Assembly (NCBI GenBank): GCA_027019165.1 | Contig: JALUXC010000002.1 | Span: 248,001-312,000 of the forward strand | DNA length: 64,000 nt | Direction: 5' to 3' | Origin: Pseudophaeobacter sp. | GTDB taxonomy: Bacteria > Pseudomonadota > Alphaproteobacteria > Rhodobacterales > Rhodobacteraceae | Shown: positions 33,719 to 42,479 of the stretch, one piece after another | Layout: every line of letters begins with the position of its first letter | How positions within the stretch are numbered: position 1 is the first letter of the stretch | Program-made: the position numbers and the translations under genes | Notes under the pieces: generated by a model | What the model was told of the DNA's origin: nothing | Databases searched by the model: none | The model's input: only the letters and a program-made list of their open reading frames with translations

Positions 33719-34015
33719 ATGGATATTCGCACCCTTTCCGCAACAAGCGGCTATGCGGCAGCACGCCCGGCAACAAAAGCCGACCCGGAATTCAACGCCA
33801 CTAGTGCCACTGAACGGGCCAAGGCGAGCTTTGAGAACTTCACCAACACACTGAAGACCAGCGAACAGGCCTCCGTGCAGGCAATGACCGGAAACGGCGA
33901 TCCGCATGCGCTCGTCCAGGCGCTAGCCCAGACCGAACTGGCCGTCGAGACCGCCGTGACAGTCCGCAACAAGGTGGTGGAAGCCTATCAGGAAATCCTG
34001 AGGATGCCGGTCTAA
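33719..34015 (+). CDS. fliE: Flagellar hook-basal body complex protein FliE
   Basis: 98 aa. The conserved C-terminus GDPHALVQALAQTELAVETAVTVRNKVVEAYQEILRMPV is FliE. Connects the MS ring (FliF) to the rod. The N-terminus is Ala/Thr-rich. The next gene starts 3 bp after its stop. Confidence 0.95.
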   Translation: MDIRTLSATSGYAAARPATKADPEFNATSATERAKASFENFTNTLKTSEQASVQAMTGNGDPHALVQALAQTELAVETAVTVRNKVVEAYQEILRMPV

Positions 34016-34018
34016 GCC

Positions 34019-34291
34019 ATGATGACTGAAGGCCTTTTCTACGACACCCTGCGCCAGGCCCTCTGGGCCGCGGTCACGATGTCCACTCCAATCCTGATCG
34101 TGGCGCTCGTTGTTGGCCTGGCGGTCGGCCTGTTCCAGGCTCTGACCTCGATCCAGGAGATGACACTGACCTTCGTGCCAAAGCTGGCCGCGATCGTCGT
34201 CGTTTTCTGGGTGTCGATGGGCTTCATGACACAAACACTCGTGGCCTTCTTCAATGGTCACGTCATTCCGCTGATTTCTGGAGGTTCTTGA
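34019..34291 (+). CDS. fliQ: Flagellar export apparatus protein FliQ
   Basis: 90 aa with two membrane segments (MSTPILIVALVVGLAVGLFQALT; KLAAIVVVFWVSMGFMTQTLVAFF) around IQEMTLTFVPK, the family motif. Part of the export gate with FliP and FliR. Stop overlaps the flgF start (TGATG). Confidence 0.96.
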   Translation: MMTEGLFYDTLRQALWAAVTMSTPILIVALVVGLAVGLFQALTSIQEMTLTFVPKLAAIVVVFWVSMGFMTQTLVAFFNGHVIPLISGGS

Positions 34292-35004
34292 TGGAAACCG
34301 CAGGCTACGCAACGCTTTCCCGCCAATCCGGGCTGATGCGCGAAATGCGGGTGGTGGCGAACAACATCGCCAACTCCGCTACCACGGGGTATCGGTCCGA
34401 AGGCTTGATCTTCTCCGAATACGTGAAGTCCGCGCCAGGACAGGAGTCTATCTCCATGGCGCGTGCGAATATTCACAACACCTCTCTGGAACAGGGCCAG
34501 CTGACAAAGACGAACGGAACTTTCGATTTTGCCATCGAAGGGGATGCCTTTTTCATGGTCGAAACGCCGCAAGGCGAACGCCTGACCCGAGCCGGTGCTT
34601 TCTCTTCGAACGCCGCAGGCGATCTGGTAACGATGGACGGATATCGGGTACTCGACGCTGGCCGGGCGCCGGTTTTCGTCCCCACGGATGCCGAATCGGT
34701 GCAGGTCGGCGCAGATGGCACCATCAGTGCAGACGGACAACCATTGGGTCAGATCGGTCTGTTCAAACCCGTTGAGAAACACACCATGTCCCGTGAGGAC
34801 GGAGTGATGTTCCGCGTGGACGGCGACATCGAAGAGGCCCTGGATGGGCGCGTTCTGCAGGGTTTCCTCGAAGGCTCGAACGTCAATGCAATCCACCAGG
34901 TCTCTCGTCTCATAGAGATCCAGCGGGCCTATGAGATGGGCCAAAGCTTCCTCACCACCGAAGACGAGCGCATCCGCGCCGCCATCAAGAACCTGATCAA
35001 GTAG
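34291..35004 (+). CDS. flgF: Flagellar basal-body rod protein FlgF
   Basis: 237 aa from the ATG in the TGATG overlap. N-terminal rod motif MRVVANNIANSATTGYRSEG; Flg_bbr C-terminal helix VSRLIEIQRAYEMGQSFLTTEDERIRAAI. Shares the D0/D1 scheme with FlgG, next in the operon; call based on length and order. Confidence 0.94.
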   Translation: METAGYATLSRQSGLMREMRVVANNIANSATTGYRSEGLIFSEYVKSAPGQESISMARANIHNTSLEQGQLTKTNGTFDFAIEGDAFFMVETPQGERLTRAGAFSSNAAGDLVTMDGYRVLDAGRAPVFVPTDAESVQVGADGTISADGQPLGQIGLFKPVEKHTMSREDGVMFRVDGDIEEALDGRVLQGFLEGSNVNAIHQVSRLIEIQRAYEMGQSFLTTEDERIRAAIKNLIK

Positions 35005-35014
35005 GAGAACCACG

Positions 35015-35800
35015 ATGCGTGCCCTTAAGATCGCCGCCACCGGTATGAGCGCGCAGCAATTGCGCGTCGAAACCATTTCGAACAACCTCGCCAACATGAA
35101 CACCACCGCCTACAACGCGCGGCGTGCCGAATTTGCCGACCTGCATTATCAGCAGGTGTCACGTGCAGGCACGGTGAATGCCTCGGACGGCACCGTTCTG
35201 CCCACCGGCGTTCAGGTTGGTCTCGGTGTGCGACCCGCGGCGATTTCCCTGCACCTGGCCCAAGGCCCCCTGCAGGAAACCCAGAATGATCTGGACCTGG
35301 CCATCGACGGCAAGGGGTATCTGGAAGTCACCCTGCCCTCGGGTCAGACCGCCTACACCCGCGATGGTGCGTTGAAACGCTCAGCCGAAGGGTTGATCGT
35401 GACCTCGGATGGCTATCCGGTCTCTCCTGAGATTACCATTCCCGATGATGCCCGCAGCATTTCGATCAACGCAGAAGGCGAAGTCTACGCCTATTTCGAC
35501 GAGGCTGCCGAGGGTGAACTGCTCGGCCAGCTGACACTGTCTGGATTCTCTAACCCCAAAGGTCTTGAGGCACTGGGCAGCAACCTGTTCAGCATCACCG
35601 AGGCATCTGGTCCGGCGCTGACATCCACCGCTGGCGCTGACGGCCTGGGGACCCTGCGCCAGGGTTACCTGGAGGCCAGCTCGGTCGATGCGGTACGTGA
35701 AGTCACCGAACTGATCGAAGCCCAGCGCGGCTATGAAATGAACGCAAAGGTTATTTCGGCCGTCGATCAAATGATGGGCGCAACCACACAGGTCCGCTGA
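35015..35800 (+). CDS. flgG: Flagellar distal rod protein FlgG
   Basis: 261 aa, the standard length. Starts MRALKIAATGMSAQQLRVETISNNLANMNTTAYNARRAEF and ends EVTELIEAQRGYEMNAKVISAVDQMM, the diagnostic FlgG termini. Forms the distal rod. Overlaps flgA by one base. Confidence 0.97.
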   Translation: MRALKIAATGMSAQQLRVETISNNLANMNTTAYNARRAEFADLHYQQVSRAGTVNASDGTVLPTGVQVGLGVRPAAISLHLAQGPLQETQNDLDLAIDGKGYLEVTLPSGQTAYTRDGALKRSAEGLIVTSDGYPVSPEITIPDDARSISINAEGEVYAYFDEAAEGELLGQLTLSGFSNPKGLEALGSNLFSITEASGPALTSTAGADGLGTLRQGYLEASSVDAVREVTELIEAQRGYEMNAKVISAVDQMMGATTQVR

Positions 35801-36216
35801 TGAAACTCAAACTCGCCTTTCTTGCCATGCTGATTGCGCAGACCGCCGCCGCCGACATTCTGGTGCCGGTCCGCACGATCCGCCCAAAGGAAGTCATCAC
35901 GGGAGCCGACCTGGCTATGAAACCCGGAGACATCCTGGGGGCGCTGTCGGAGCCAAGCGACGTGATCGGGCAAGAGGCGCGGGTTGCGCTCTATCCAGGC
36001 CGCCCCGTTCGGGCTGGCGACATCGGACCGCCTGCCATCGTTGAACGCAACGATCTGGTCATCCTGACCTTCCGACGCGGCGGGCTGACAATTTCTGCCG
36101 AAGGGCGCGCGCTGGGACGTGGCGCTGAGGGTGAACTGATCCGCGTGATGAACCTAGCATCGCGCTCAACCGTAACCGGACGCATTGCGGCCGACGGATC
36201 CGTCGAGGTAAAATAA
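35800..36216 (+). CDS. flgA: P-ring assembly chaperone FlgA (short form)
   Basis: 138 aa. Signal peptide about 1-18 (MKLKLAFLAMLIAQTAAA), then a SAF domain: VPVRTIRPKEVITGADLAMKPG, followed by RVALYPGRPVRAGDIGPPAIVERND. Enteric FlgA is about 220 aa and has an extra N-terminal domain, so this short form keeps only the SAF part, which is common in alphaproteobacteria. Helps FlgI polymerise in the periplasm. Confidence 0.92.
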   Translation: MKLKLAFLAMLIAQTAAADILVPVRTIRPKEVITGADLAMKPGDILGALSEPSDVIGQEARVALYPGRPVRAGDIGPPAIVERNDLVILTFRRGGLTISAEGRALGRGAEGELIRVMNLASRSTVTGRIAADGSVEVK

Positions 36217-36956
36217 TGAAAAACAGAGCATTTTATTCAAAATCCGCCTTGGCTGGGCTGATCATTCTCGGCGCTTGTGGACGTGCAGACCATATCGGCA
36301 AGCCGCCCTCCTTTTCCCCTGCGAATGAATCATCTGAACATGTGGCGATGCTTTGGCAGGGTCTCCCCCTTGAAAGCCAAACGCGCCGGGCGGTGGACAA
36401 CGCCTCACTCTGGAGCGGCTCTCAGAACTCCCTTCTGGGCGATCGGCGGGCCATGAAGAAAGGCGATATCATGACCGTCGTCATCGAGATCGATGAAACG
36501 GCCGAGATCAAGAACGATACGGCCCGTTCACGCTCAGGGTCCGAAAGCCTTGAAGTGCCGCAGCTGTTGGGCCTGCCCCAGCGCATTGACGAAAAGCTGC
36601 CCGATGGCGCCTCCTCATCCAATGCGGTTGAGCTTGGTAGCTCGAGTTCGGCATCTGGCAAAGGGTCAGTCAAACGCAGCGAGAAGCTGGAATTGCGGGT
36701 GGCTGCCACAGTTGTCGACGTTCTGCCAAATGGCGTTCTGGCGATCAGTGGCTCACAGGAATTGCGGGTTAATTTCGAAATGCGTGAACTGTTGGTGACC
36801 GGCTATGTGCGCCCTCAGGACATCAGCCGCCAGAACGAAATCACCTATGACAAGATCGCTTCGGCGCGCGTCTCTTACGGCGGACGCGGTCAGATCACCG
36901 ACATGCAGCAACCGCGTTACGGACAGCAAGTCCTTGATGCGATCCTGCCCTTCTGA
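36216..36956 (+). CDS. flgH: Flagellar L-ring lipoprotein FlgH
   Basis: 246 aa. Lipoprotein signal peptide with lipobox LGAC (Cys at about residue 22). FlgH core: SQNSLLGDRRAMKKGDIMTVVIEIDE, then VLPNGVLAISGSQELRVNFEMRELLVTGYVRPQDI. Forms the outer-membrane bushing. Overlaps flgA by one base. Confidence 0.97.
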   Translation: MKNRAFYSKSALAGLIILGACGRADHIGKPPSFSPANESSEHVAMLWQGLPLESQTRRAVDNASLWSGSQNSLLGDRRAMKKGDIMTVVIEIDETAEIKNDTARSRSGSESLEVPQLLGLPQRIDEKLPDGASSSNAVELGSSSSASGKGSVKRSEKLELRVAATVVDVLPNGVLAISGSQELRVNFEMRELLVTGYVRPQDISRQNEITYDKIASARVSYGGRGQITDMQQPRYGQQVLDAILPF

Positions 36957-36964
36957 GGTTTCAA

Positions 36965-37459
36965 ATGATTGCCAAACTTCTTCCAGTCATCTTGCTGATT
37001 GTCGGAACCGCAGCCGGGATCGGTGCCGGGCTCATGCTGGCCCCCGAACCCGCTCCCGAGGTTCAATCTGCGGACGCACAGCATCAATCCGAACCCGAAC
37101 ATGAGGAAACAGACTCCAAGGATGGCAAACCAGAAGAGCACGAGTACACCAAGCTGCCAAACCAGTTTATTGTGCCGGTGGTCGAACGAGATGAGCTGAC
37201 ATCTATGGTTGTGATCACGCTCAGCCTCGAGACAAAGACGGGAATGGCTGAGAAAATTCGCCTATACGAGCCAAAACTGAGGGACGTATTCCTGCAAGTT
37301 CTGTTTGATCATGCCAATATGGGAGGCTTTCGCGGCGCCTTCACACGGTCAGATGTGATGACACCGCTAAGAACCGCCCTTCGCGAGGCTGCTCAGCAAT
37401 TGTTGGGCAAAGAGGTATACGATGTCCTGATCATGGACATTACACGCCAGGACGTCTGA
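36965..37459 (+). CDS. FliL-like basal body-associated protein (copy A)
   Basis: 164 aa: single N-terminal TM (PVILLIVGTAAGIGAGLML), an acidic Glu/His-rich linker about 25-60, then a FliL-type periplasmic domain ending DVFLQVLFDHANMGGFRGAF and LLGKEVYDVLIMDITRQDV. FliL supports stator function. A second FliL-like protein is encoded at 47028-47546, closer to typical FliL in sequence order and next to fliF. Which of the two is the main FliL is not clear. Confidence 0.8.
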   Translation: MIAKLLPVILLIVGTAAGIGAGLMLAPEPAPEVQSADAQHQSEPEHEETDSKDGKPEEHEYTKLPNQFIVPVVERDELTSMVVITLSLETKTGMAEKIRLYEPKLRDVFLQVLFDHANMGGFRGAFTRSDVMTPLRTALREAAQQLLGKEVYDVLIMDITRQDV

Positions 37460-37479
37460 GGCATTTCGCCATCACAAAC

Positions 37480-37513
37480 AAAACGGCCGGAACTGTTCAG
37501 TTCCGGCCGTTTT
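37480..37513. terminator. Terminator ending the flgB-fliL-like unit
   Basis: AAAACGGCCGGAACTG (37480-37495) is complementary to CAGTTCCGGCCGTTTT (37498-37513), followed by GTTTT. Near-perfect 16-bp arms. Confidence 0.88.
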
Positions 37514-37640
37514 GTTTTATGAGAATGCTCAGGATGCTGTGTCGCCCACGCCGCCAGGCCAATCTGACAAGAATAGGGTGAAAGAGGTGCTCCGGCACTG
37601 TAAGGCCGTGTTGCCTCAGGAGCCCGTCAGCCCTCCTGAA

Positions 37641-38039
37641 TCAAGACAACAGGTTCTCTTGGAGCGCCTTTATCCTAGCCATTCTAATTCTCTTCTGCTC
37701 GGCCTTGGCCATGTCTTCGATTGCAGTCTTGCGACCGAAAGACTTGCGAAGCTTATCCATTGCCATCAGCTTCCTCGCCGTAACCTTGGCAAGTTCCATA
37801 TTTAGCTCCCGGCGGGTCCGAGTGTGCCAGCCCTCCCAAAGGAGATCTGCGCCCAGTGCCTTCATGGCATGGTCCCCATCTGCTTGTGCCCGTGTTTCTA
37901 GAACGCGTTGTTGCAGCTTGTTCAATTGACCGCGCAGCCGAGCTTCTTCGTCTAGAACAGGTTTGACCCGTGCATGTTCACGCAAGTACTGCGCATGTGT
38001 CACGGCCGCCATCTGATCCAGCATCTTTTTCTTTTTCAT
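37641..38039 (-). CDS. Basic coiled-coil protein after flhB, candidate FliJ
   Basis: 132 aa, coupled to flhB by TGATG. Lysine-rich start (MKKKKMLDQMAAVTHAQYLREHARVKPVLDEEARLRGQLNKL), one long helical hairpin, no TM or signal peptide, strongly basic C-terminus. FliJ (about 147 aa) is a basic coiled-coil hairpin that links FliI to FlhA. No other FliJ is seen here, and the gene follows the export genes flhA, fliR and flhB. The assignment is inference from shape and context; sequence identity to FliJ is low by eye. Confidence 0.55.
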   Translation of the reverse strand: MKKKKMLDQMAAVTHAQYLREHARVKPVLDEEARLRGQLNKLQQRVLETRAQADGDHAMKALGADLLWEGWHTRTRRELNMELAKVTARKLMAMDKLRKSFGRKTAIEDMAKAEQKRIRMARIKALQENLLS

Positions 38040-39127
38040 CAGATCCCTCCTTTCGCCCTCTCTCGCATGGCTTCTGCAAAACGGATTGCCGCAGCCACTG
38101 GGGCGTAGTGCTCTTCCTGAATTTCCTGTCCAATTTCGATCGTGGCATGCAGCGCCCTGGCGGTGGGAGGATCGCTATGAATCGGCACGGCATTCTCGTT
38201 GGCAACCCGGCGAATTGCTGCAGCAACCTCGTCCACCCCTTTGGCCACACATGTTGGCGCCGACCCTTTTTCGCGGCTCCATTGCAAGGCCACCGCATAG
38301 TGAGTCGGGTTGACGATCACAACGTCAGCATTGGGGACATCCGCCAACATCTGTCCCATGGCGATTTGTTGCGCCTTCTGCCGACGCTGGCCCTTCATCT
38401 GGGGATCGCCCTCTGCGTCTTTCGTCTCATCCTGAATTTCTTTGCGCGACATCATGTTTTTGCGCCGATGCTCTGCTTGCTGAAAAGCAGCATCGATCAC
38501 GCCAACAGGCAAGGCGATCAAAAGTGACAGGACCAGGAACTCCATCCCCAGTTTTGCCAGCATCATCACGACTGAAAAGGCACCGGTTCCAGACGTGGCG
38601 ATCATCTCCGGCATACGATAGCCAAGATAAAGACCAAGACAGATCGAAAAGAGCACAAGCTTGACGAAACTTTTGAAGAACTCGAAAAAACCTGCTCGAC
38701 CAAACTTGTTCTTGGCATTCGAGATCAGCGAAATTTTTGAGATTTTTGGCTCCAGCCTGCTCGGAGCAAACACGAATGCCTTTTGAGCCACGATCGATAG
38801 AAAAACCGCCGCGAAGGGCACCACAAAGATCGGCAGCAATGGAGAAACCAGAGCCATAATCAAACCGCCGATAGGTGTTGTGCCCGAGCCGTTGAAAATG
38901 AGCTCTGCGTGCCTGTCAGCCTGGTCCAGCAAAGACATCAACGCCGTACCAAATCCGTGCATCATGTCGCCGCCGACCGCATAAAGGGCAATCAGCAGGC
39001 CTGCGTAAGCCGCAGCCACCGAAAGATCGGTGGACTTTGGAACATCACCCTTTTCCCGCGCCTTTCGGAGTTTCGCTTCCGTCGGCTCAAATGACTTGTC
39101 TGAATCGTCGTCCTGATCGCCACTCAT
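38039..39127 (-). CDS. flhB: Flagellar export switch protein FlhB
   Basis: 362 aa. N-terminal soluble stretch SFEPTEAKLRKAREKGDVPKS, four membrane helices, and the autocleavage motif NPTH in VVIVNPTHYAVALQWSREKGSAP, followed by the PPTARALHATIEIGQEI region. Substrate-specificity switch controlled by FliK. ATGA overlap with fliR. Confidence 0.97.
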   Translation of the reverse strand: MSGDQDDDSDKSFEPTEAKLRKAREKGDVPKSTDLSVAAAYAGLLIALYAVGGDMMHGFGTALMSLLDQADRHAELIFNGSGTTPIGGLIMALVSPLLPIFVVPFAAVFLSIVAQKAFVFAPSRLEPKISKISLISNAKNKFGRAGFFEFFKSFVKLVLFSICLGLYLGYRMPEMIATSGTGAFSVVMMLAKLGMEFLVLSLLIALPVGVIDAAFQQAEHRRKNMMSRKEIQDETKDAEGDPQMKGQRRQKAQQIAMGQMLADVPNADVVIVNPTHYAVALQWSREKGSAPTCVAKGVDEVAAAIRRVANENAVPIHSDPPTARALHATIEIGQEIQEEHYAPVAAAIRFAEAMRERAKGGI

Positions 39128-39903
39128 GGAATGTTGCCCCCAGGATTGCCAAGGAAGGTCGTCAAAGCGCGGAACCAGACATCCAAGATCATCGGGCTGG
39201 CGATCATCAGAATAAACAGCCCGCCAAAGGTAATCACCGGAGCGCCAACAAAGGCAACCATCAACTGGGGCATCGCCCGGTTGATCACGCCAAGTGTCAG
39301 ATTATAGATGACGGCCGTAATCAGGAAAGGTGCCGCAAGAGTAAAGGCCATGTAGAAGCTTTTTGCTATCCGCTGCACGCCCCATTCCGAAAGAGAAGCC
39401 GCATCTGGAAAAGCGCCAACCGGAAAGGCCTCGTAGGAGTAAATCATGAACTGCGCAACGCGCACATGAAGTCCAAGCATCACGGCAAGCGCAAGGCCAG
39501 ACACCAGCAGGACGGCCCCAAGAGCCGGCATAGGCTCAGCACCGATACCCCCCAGAACCTGCGACAAAGAGGTGCTTTGCGCGGCGATCGTACCCGCCGT
39601 CTGCAACGCGTGCACAAACAATCGGATGCCCATCCCCAGAGCCAGTCCCACCACAGCCTCACTAATCGCATAGACCGCATATTGCAGCGGCCCGCTCGGG
39701 ATGGGCATCTGAGGCAACGCTGGAGCAACGATCGCTGTGAAAGCCAGCGCGATAACTAGTTTGACCCGCGCTGGAACGTATTGCTCCCCAAAGGCAGGCA
39801 AAACCGAAGTCATCGCCCCGATCCGCAAAAACACCATCGCCCCGTGCCAGAACGCGGCGCCAAACAGCGCGACGAGTTCAGGAGGGAGATCCAGCAGGGT
39901 CAT
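39124..39903 (-). CDS. fliR: Flagellar export apparatus protein FliR
   Basis: 259 aa with about six membrane segments and a FliR-like centre (ISEAVVGLALGMGIRLFVHALQTAGTIAAQSTSLSQ). Export gate component. ATGA overlaps on both sides (flhA, flhB) show one operon. Confidence 0.96.
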   Translation of the reverse strand: MTLLDLPPELVALFGAAFWHGAMVFLRIGAMTSVLPAFGEQYVPARVKLVIALAFTAIVAPALPQMPIPSGPLQYAVYAISEAVVGLALGMGIRLFVHALQTAGTIAAQSTSLSQVLGGIGAEPMPALGAVLLVSGLALAVMLGLHVRVAQFMIYSYEAFPVGAFPDAASLSEWGVQRIAKSFYMAFTLAAPFLITAVIYNLTLGVINRAMPQLMVAFVGAPVITFGGLFILMIASPMILDVWFRALTTFLGNPGGNIP

Positions 39904-41993
39904 GCCTGTACCATGCCCACCAGAGCCGGCCGTGCCTCTAGCCCGATCTCCTCAAAAGACAGAACCGGGTTGGTGATGCCACGGGATTTCAGGATTGTGC
40001 GCAGATAGCGGCGGCGGCGGGTCGAGGTTACCACCGCAGCAAAGACCCCCTGTTCGGTGATATGCGTCAGGCGCTCGCTCAGCCCTTCGGCGAGGCGATT
40101 GAACATATCCGGGGGAAGCGCGATGTCGAGACCGCCACCTTGGGTGTCGACTTGGTAGGTCGAGAACGTGTCTTCCCATTCCGGGGCCAGCTGCACCAGC
40201 GGGATTGTCCCGTCCTCGCGCTTCATTTCGGCAACCAGCTGGAAGCCCATGCGCTGGCGCACATGCTCGCAGATCAGTTCGGGCTGTGTAACATGCACCC
40301 GCGCCTCTGCGATGGCTTCCAGGATCAACGGCATGTTGCGGATCGAGACCCGCTCATCCAACAACAGACGCAAAACCGCATGCAGAATATCCATCGGAAC
40401 CTTGTCCGGGATGAGATCATCCAGGAGCTTGCGGTTGGCTTCGGACCGGAACGGATCTGACAACTCTGTCATCTCATTGAGGATCCGGCGCAGCGATTTG
40501 AGGGTCAGCAGACGCGAGAAGTTCTGCTTGATGACCTCAAGAAGGTGCGTCGCCAGAATTTCAGGAGCCGTTACGACGGTTGCTCCGGCAACGGCAGCCT
40601 CATCCTGGCTTTTGCTGGAAATCCAGCGCGCTGGAGCGCCGTAGACAGGCTCAGTCACATCTGTTCCCGGGGGCAAGGCGGAATGATTGTCAGGCATAAG
40701 AGCAAGCACCATTTCGGGATGGAGCGTACCCCGCGCCTGTTCAACGCCTTGAACCTTGATCACATAGGTGCCCATTTCCAGATCGGCCTGATCGGTCAGG
40801 CGTATCTCTGGAAGGATCAAACCAAAGCTGGTCGCTATATGCGTCCGCATGTTGGCAATCCGCGCATCAAGGCCCGTGCCTGAATCGAGCACCATGCTGA
40901 CGAGGTCCGGCGAAAACTCCAGGTGAAGATCGTCGAGATCCAGAATATCGCCCAAGGCCTTGGATGGCTCAGGATTGGCCGCAATCTCCAGCTGTTCTTC
41001 TACCTCAGCCTCTTCGGCTTCCTGTTTCTTCATCTGGATCCGATAGGCGAGATACCCAAGAACAGCACCGCCCGTGATGAAGGGCAGAAACGGCAAACCC
41101 GGAACCAAGGCGAACATGACCATCAGAACAGCAACCGTGGTCAGCGCTGCCGGATGCTTGCCGAATTGTTCGAACAGGGCAATGTCGGTCGCGCCGGTTG
41201 CGCCACCACGAGCCAACAGGAGAGCGGCGGCAATGGAAATGATCACAGAAGGGATTTGCGACACCAGGCCGTCACCGACCGTCAGAATGGCATAGGTTTC
41301 AAAGGCGCTGCCAATCGGCATGCCATGAACCAAAACCCCCATGATAAGGCCCATGATCAGGTTCAAAAGAGTGATAAGAAGCCCCGCAACCGCGTCGCCT
41401 TTGACAAATTTCGATGCACCATCCAGCGAACCAAAAAATGTGGTCTCACGCTGATCATTTTCACGGCGTGCGCGCGCTGTGGCATGGTCGATCGCCCCTG
41501 CGGACATGTCGCTATCGATGGCCAGCTGCTTGCCCGGCATCCCGTCCAAAGCGAAACGAGCTCCAACTTCTGCCATACGGGCCGCACCCTTGGTGATGAC
41601 CATGAAGTTTACGATCAATAGCACGCCAAAGACCACGAGGCCGAGGAACACGCTGCCGCCCATCACGAACTGGGCAAAGCCTTGAATGACATCACCCGCT
41701 GCATCCGTTCCGGTATGCCCCTGACCGATGATCAGCTTGGTAGACGAGACGTTCAATGACAATCGAAGCATCAAGGACGCCAGAAGGATCGTCGGAAACG
41801 ACGAAAAATCCAGAGGCTTCTCAATAAACAAGGTAATCGTGAAGATCAGGATCGCCAGACCAAAAGAGGCGGCAAGACCCACATCCAACACCCAAGACGG
41901 CATCGGCAGGATCATCATCACGATAATGGCCATCAGAGCCAGTGCCAGCAGCACGGTGGGGCTGAACAACTGTTGCATGGAAAGCTTAGGCAC
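39900..41993 (-). CDS. flhA: Flagellar export gate protein FlhA
   Basis: 697 aa. About eight N-terminal membrane helices with the FHIPEP region: NFMVITKGAARMAEVGARFALDGMPGKQLAIDSDMSAG, followed by the cytoplasmic docking domain from about 330. A GTG at 41993 with AGAGGAT 7 bases upstream is the best start; an internal ATG five codons on is the alternative. Export gate and chaperone docking site. Confidence 0.97.
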   Translation of the reverse strand: MPKLSMQQLFSPTVLLALALMAIIVMMILPMPSWVLDVGLAASFGLAILIFTITLFIEKPLDFSSFPTILLASLMLRLSLNVSSTKLIIGQGHTGTDAAGDVIQGFAQFVMGGSVFLGLVVFGVLLIVNFMVITKGAARMAEVGARFALDGMPGKQLAIDSDMSAGAIDHATARARRENDQRETTFFGSLDGASKFVKGDAVAGLLITLLNLIMGLIMGVLVHGMPIGSAFETYAILTVGDGLVSQIPSVIISIAAALLLARGGATGATDIALFEQFGKHPAALTTVAVLMVMFALVPGLPFLPFITGGAVLGYLAYRIQMKKQEAEEAEVEEQLEIAANPEPSKALGDILDLDDLHLEFSPDLVSMVLDSGTGLDARIANMRTHIATSFGLILPEIRLTDQADLEMGTYVIKVQGVEQARGTLHPEMVLALMPDNHSALPPGTDVTEPVYGAPARWISSKSQDEAAVAGATVVTAPEILATHLLEVIKQNFSRLLTLKSLRRILNEMTELSDPFRSEANRKLLDDLIPDKVPMDILHAVLRLLLDERVSIRNMPLILEAIAEARVHVTQPELICEHVRQRMGFQLVAEMKREDGTIPLVQLAPEWEDTFSTYQVDTQGGGLDIALPPDMFNRLAEGLSERLTHITEQGVFAAVVTSTRRRRYLRTILKSRGITNPVLSFEEIGLEARPALVGMVQA

Positions 41994-42306
41994 CTGTCAT
42001 ATCCTCTATTTCAAAGGTGTCAGGACACACGGCAACCAAGCCGCAAAACGCTGAACTCTTGCAGAAAGTCGCCCATTGCACGGCCGAACCTGCGCAGTCC
42101 CCCCACCAGCGGGACGTGGCCTTTGAGACACAAGCGGGCCGCGGCCCTCCTTGTCTGGGCAACACCGCACCCGCCAGGCAGAACAAGTCTTGCACAACGG
42201 CCAAGACACGCGCAGCGACACGCAAGTCACGCCGCGGGGTGCCATGCGATCCATGATCGCCAAAAAATATCGAGCAAACGTCAGGCATATGTAGGCGCCA
42301 TTGGCT

Positions 42307-42345
42307 ACACCGCCGCCCGACAAGGCGTGTTTTTTGTTGTTTTTC
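42307..42345 (+). terminator. Orphan terminator-like element on the + strand
   Basis: ACA-CGCC (one bulged C) pairs with GGCG-TGT around a 9-base loop and is followed by a long T-rich run (TTTTTTGTTGTTTTT). No + strand gene upstream is convincing, so it might end a small RNA, or be chance. Confidence 0.3.
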
Positions 42346-42399
42346 CGGCATTCTGCCCGTTCCAATTGCGGATTCATCCGCAAACGAAGCTAGGCTGAG

Positions 42400-42415
42400 A
42401 CGGTTTATAAACCGT
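42400..42415. promoter_or_regulatory. 16-bp perfect palindrome
   Basis: ACGGTTTATAAACCGT reads the same on both strands. It lies between the + strand terminator-like element and the 3' end of the 833-aa gene. Could be an operator or an RNA hairpin; no regulator suggested. Confidence 0.35.
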
Positions 42416-42433
42416 TATCATTCAATGCAAAGA

Positions 42434-42452
42434 CCGCACCCAAAAGGTGCGG
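42434..42452 (-). terminator. Terminator hairpin after the 833-aa gene
   Basis: CCGCACC (42434-42440) pairs with GGTGCGG (42446-42452) across CAAAA. On the - strand it is followed by TCTTTGC, a weak T-run. It lies 28 bp downstream of the stop. Confidence 0.6.
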
Positions 42453-42479
42453 CCAATGTCACGACATGCTATTTCGAGT

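Larger units (their letters stand above)
41994..42479. other. Intergenic region between flhA and the motA-coupled gene
   Basis: 486 bp. Several overlapping short ORFs (80-125 codons) exist on both strands, but none looks like a known family and their composition is Arg/Pro/Cys-rich, so I do not call a gene. It holds a + strand terminator-like element at 42307-42345, a 16-bp palindrome at 42400-42415 and a - strand hairpin after the 833-aa gene at 42434-42452. The flhA promoter must lie here. Confidence 0.6.

Noticed and set aside
42006-42383. 125-codon ORF on the - strand between flhA and the 833-aa gene
   Set aside because: Arg/Cys/Pro-rich with overlapping ORFs in other frames, no recognisable domain; composition looks non-coding.
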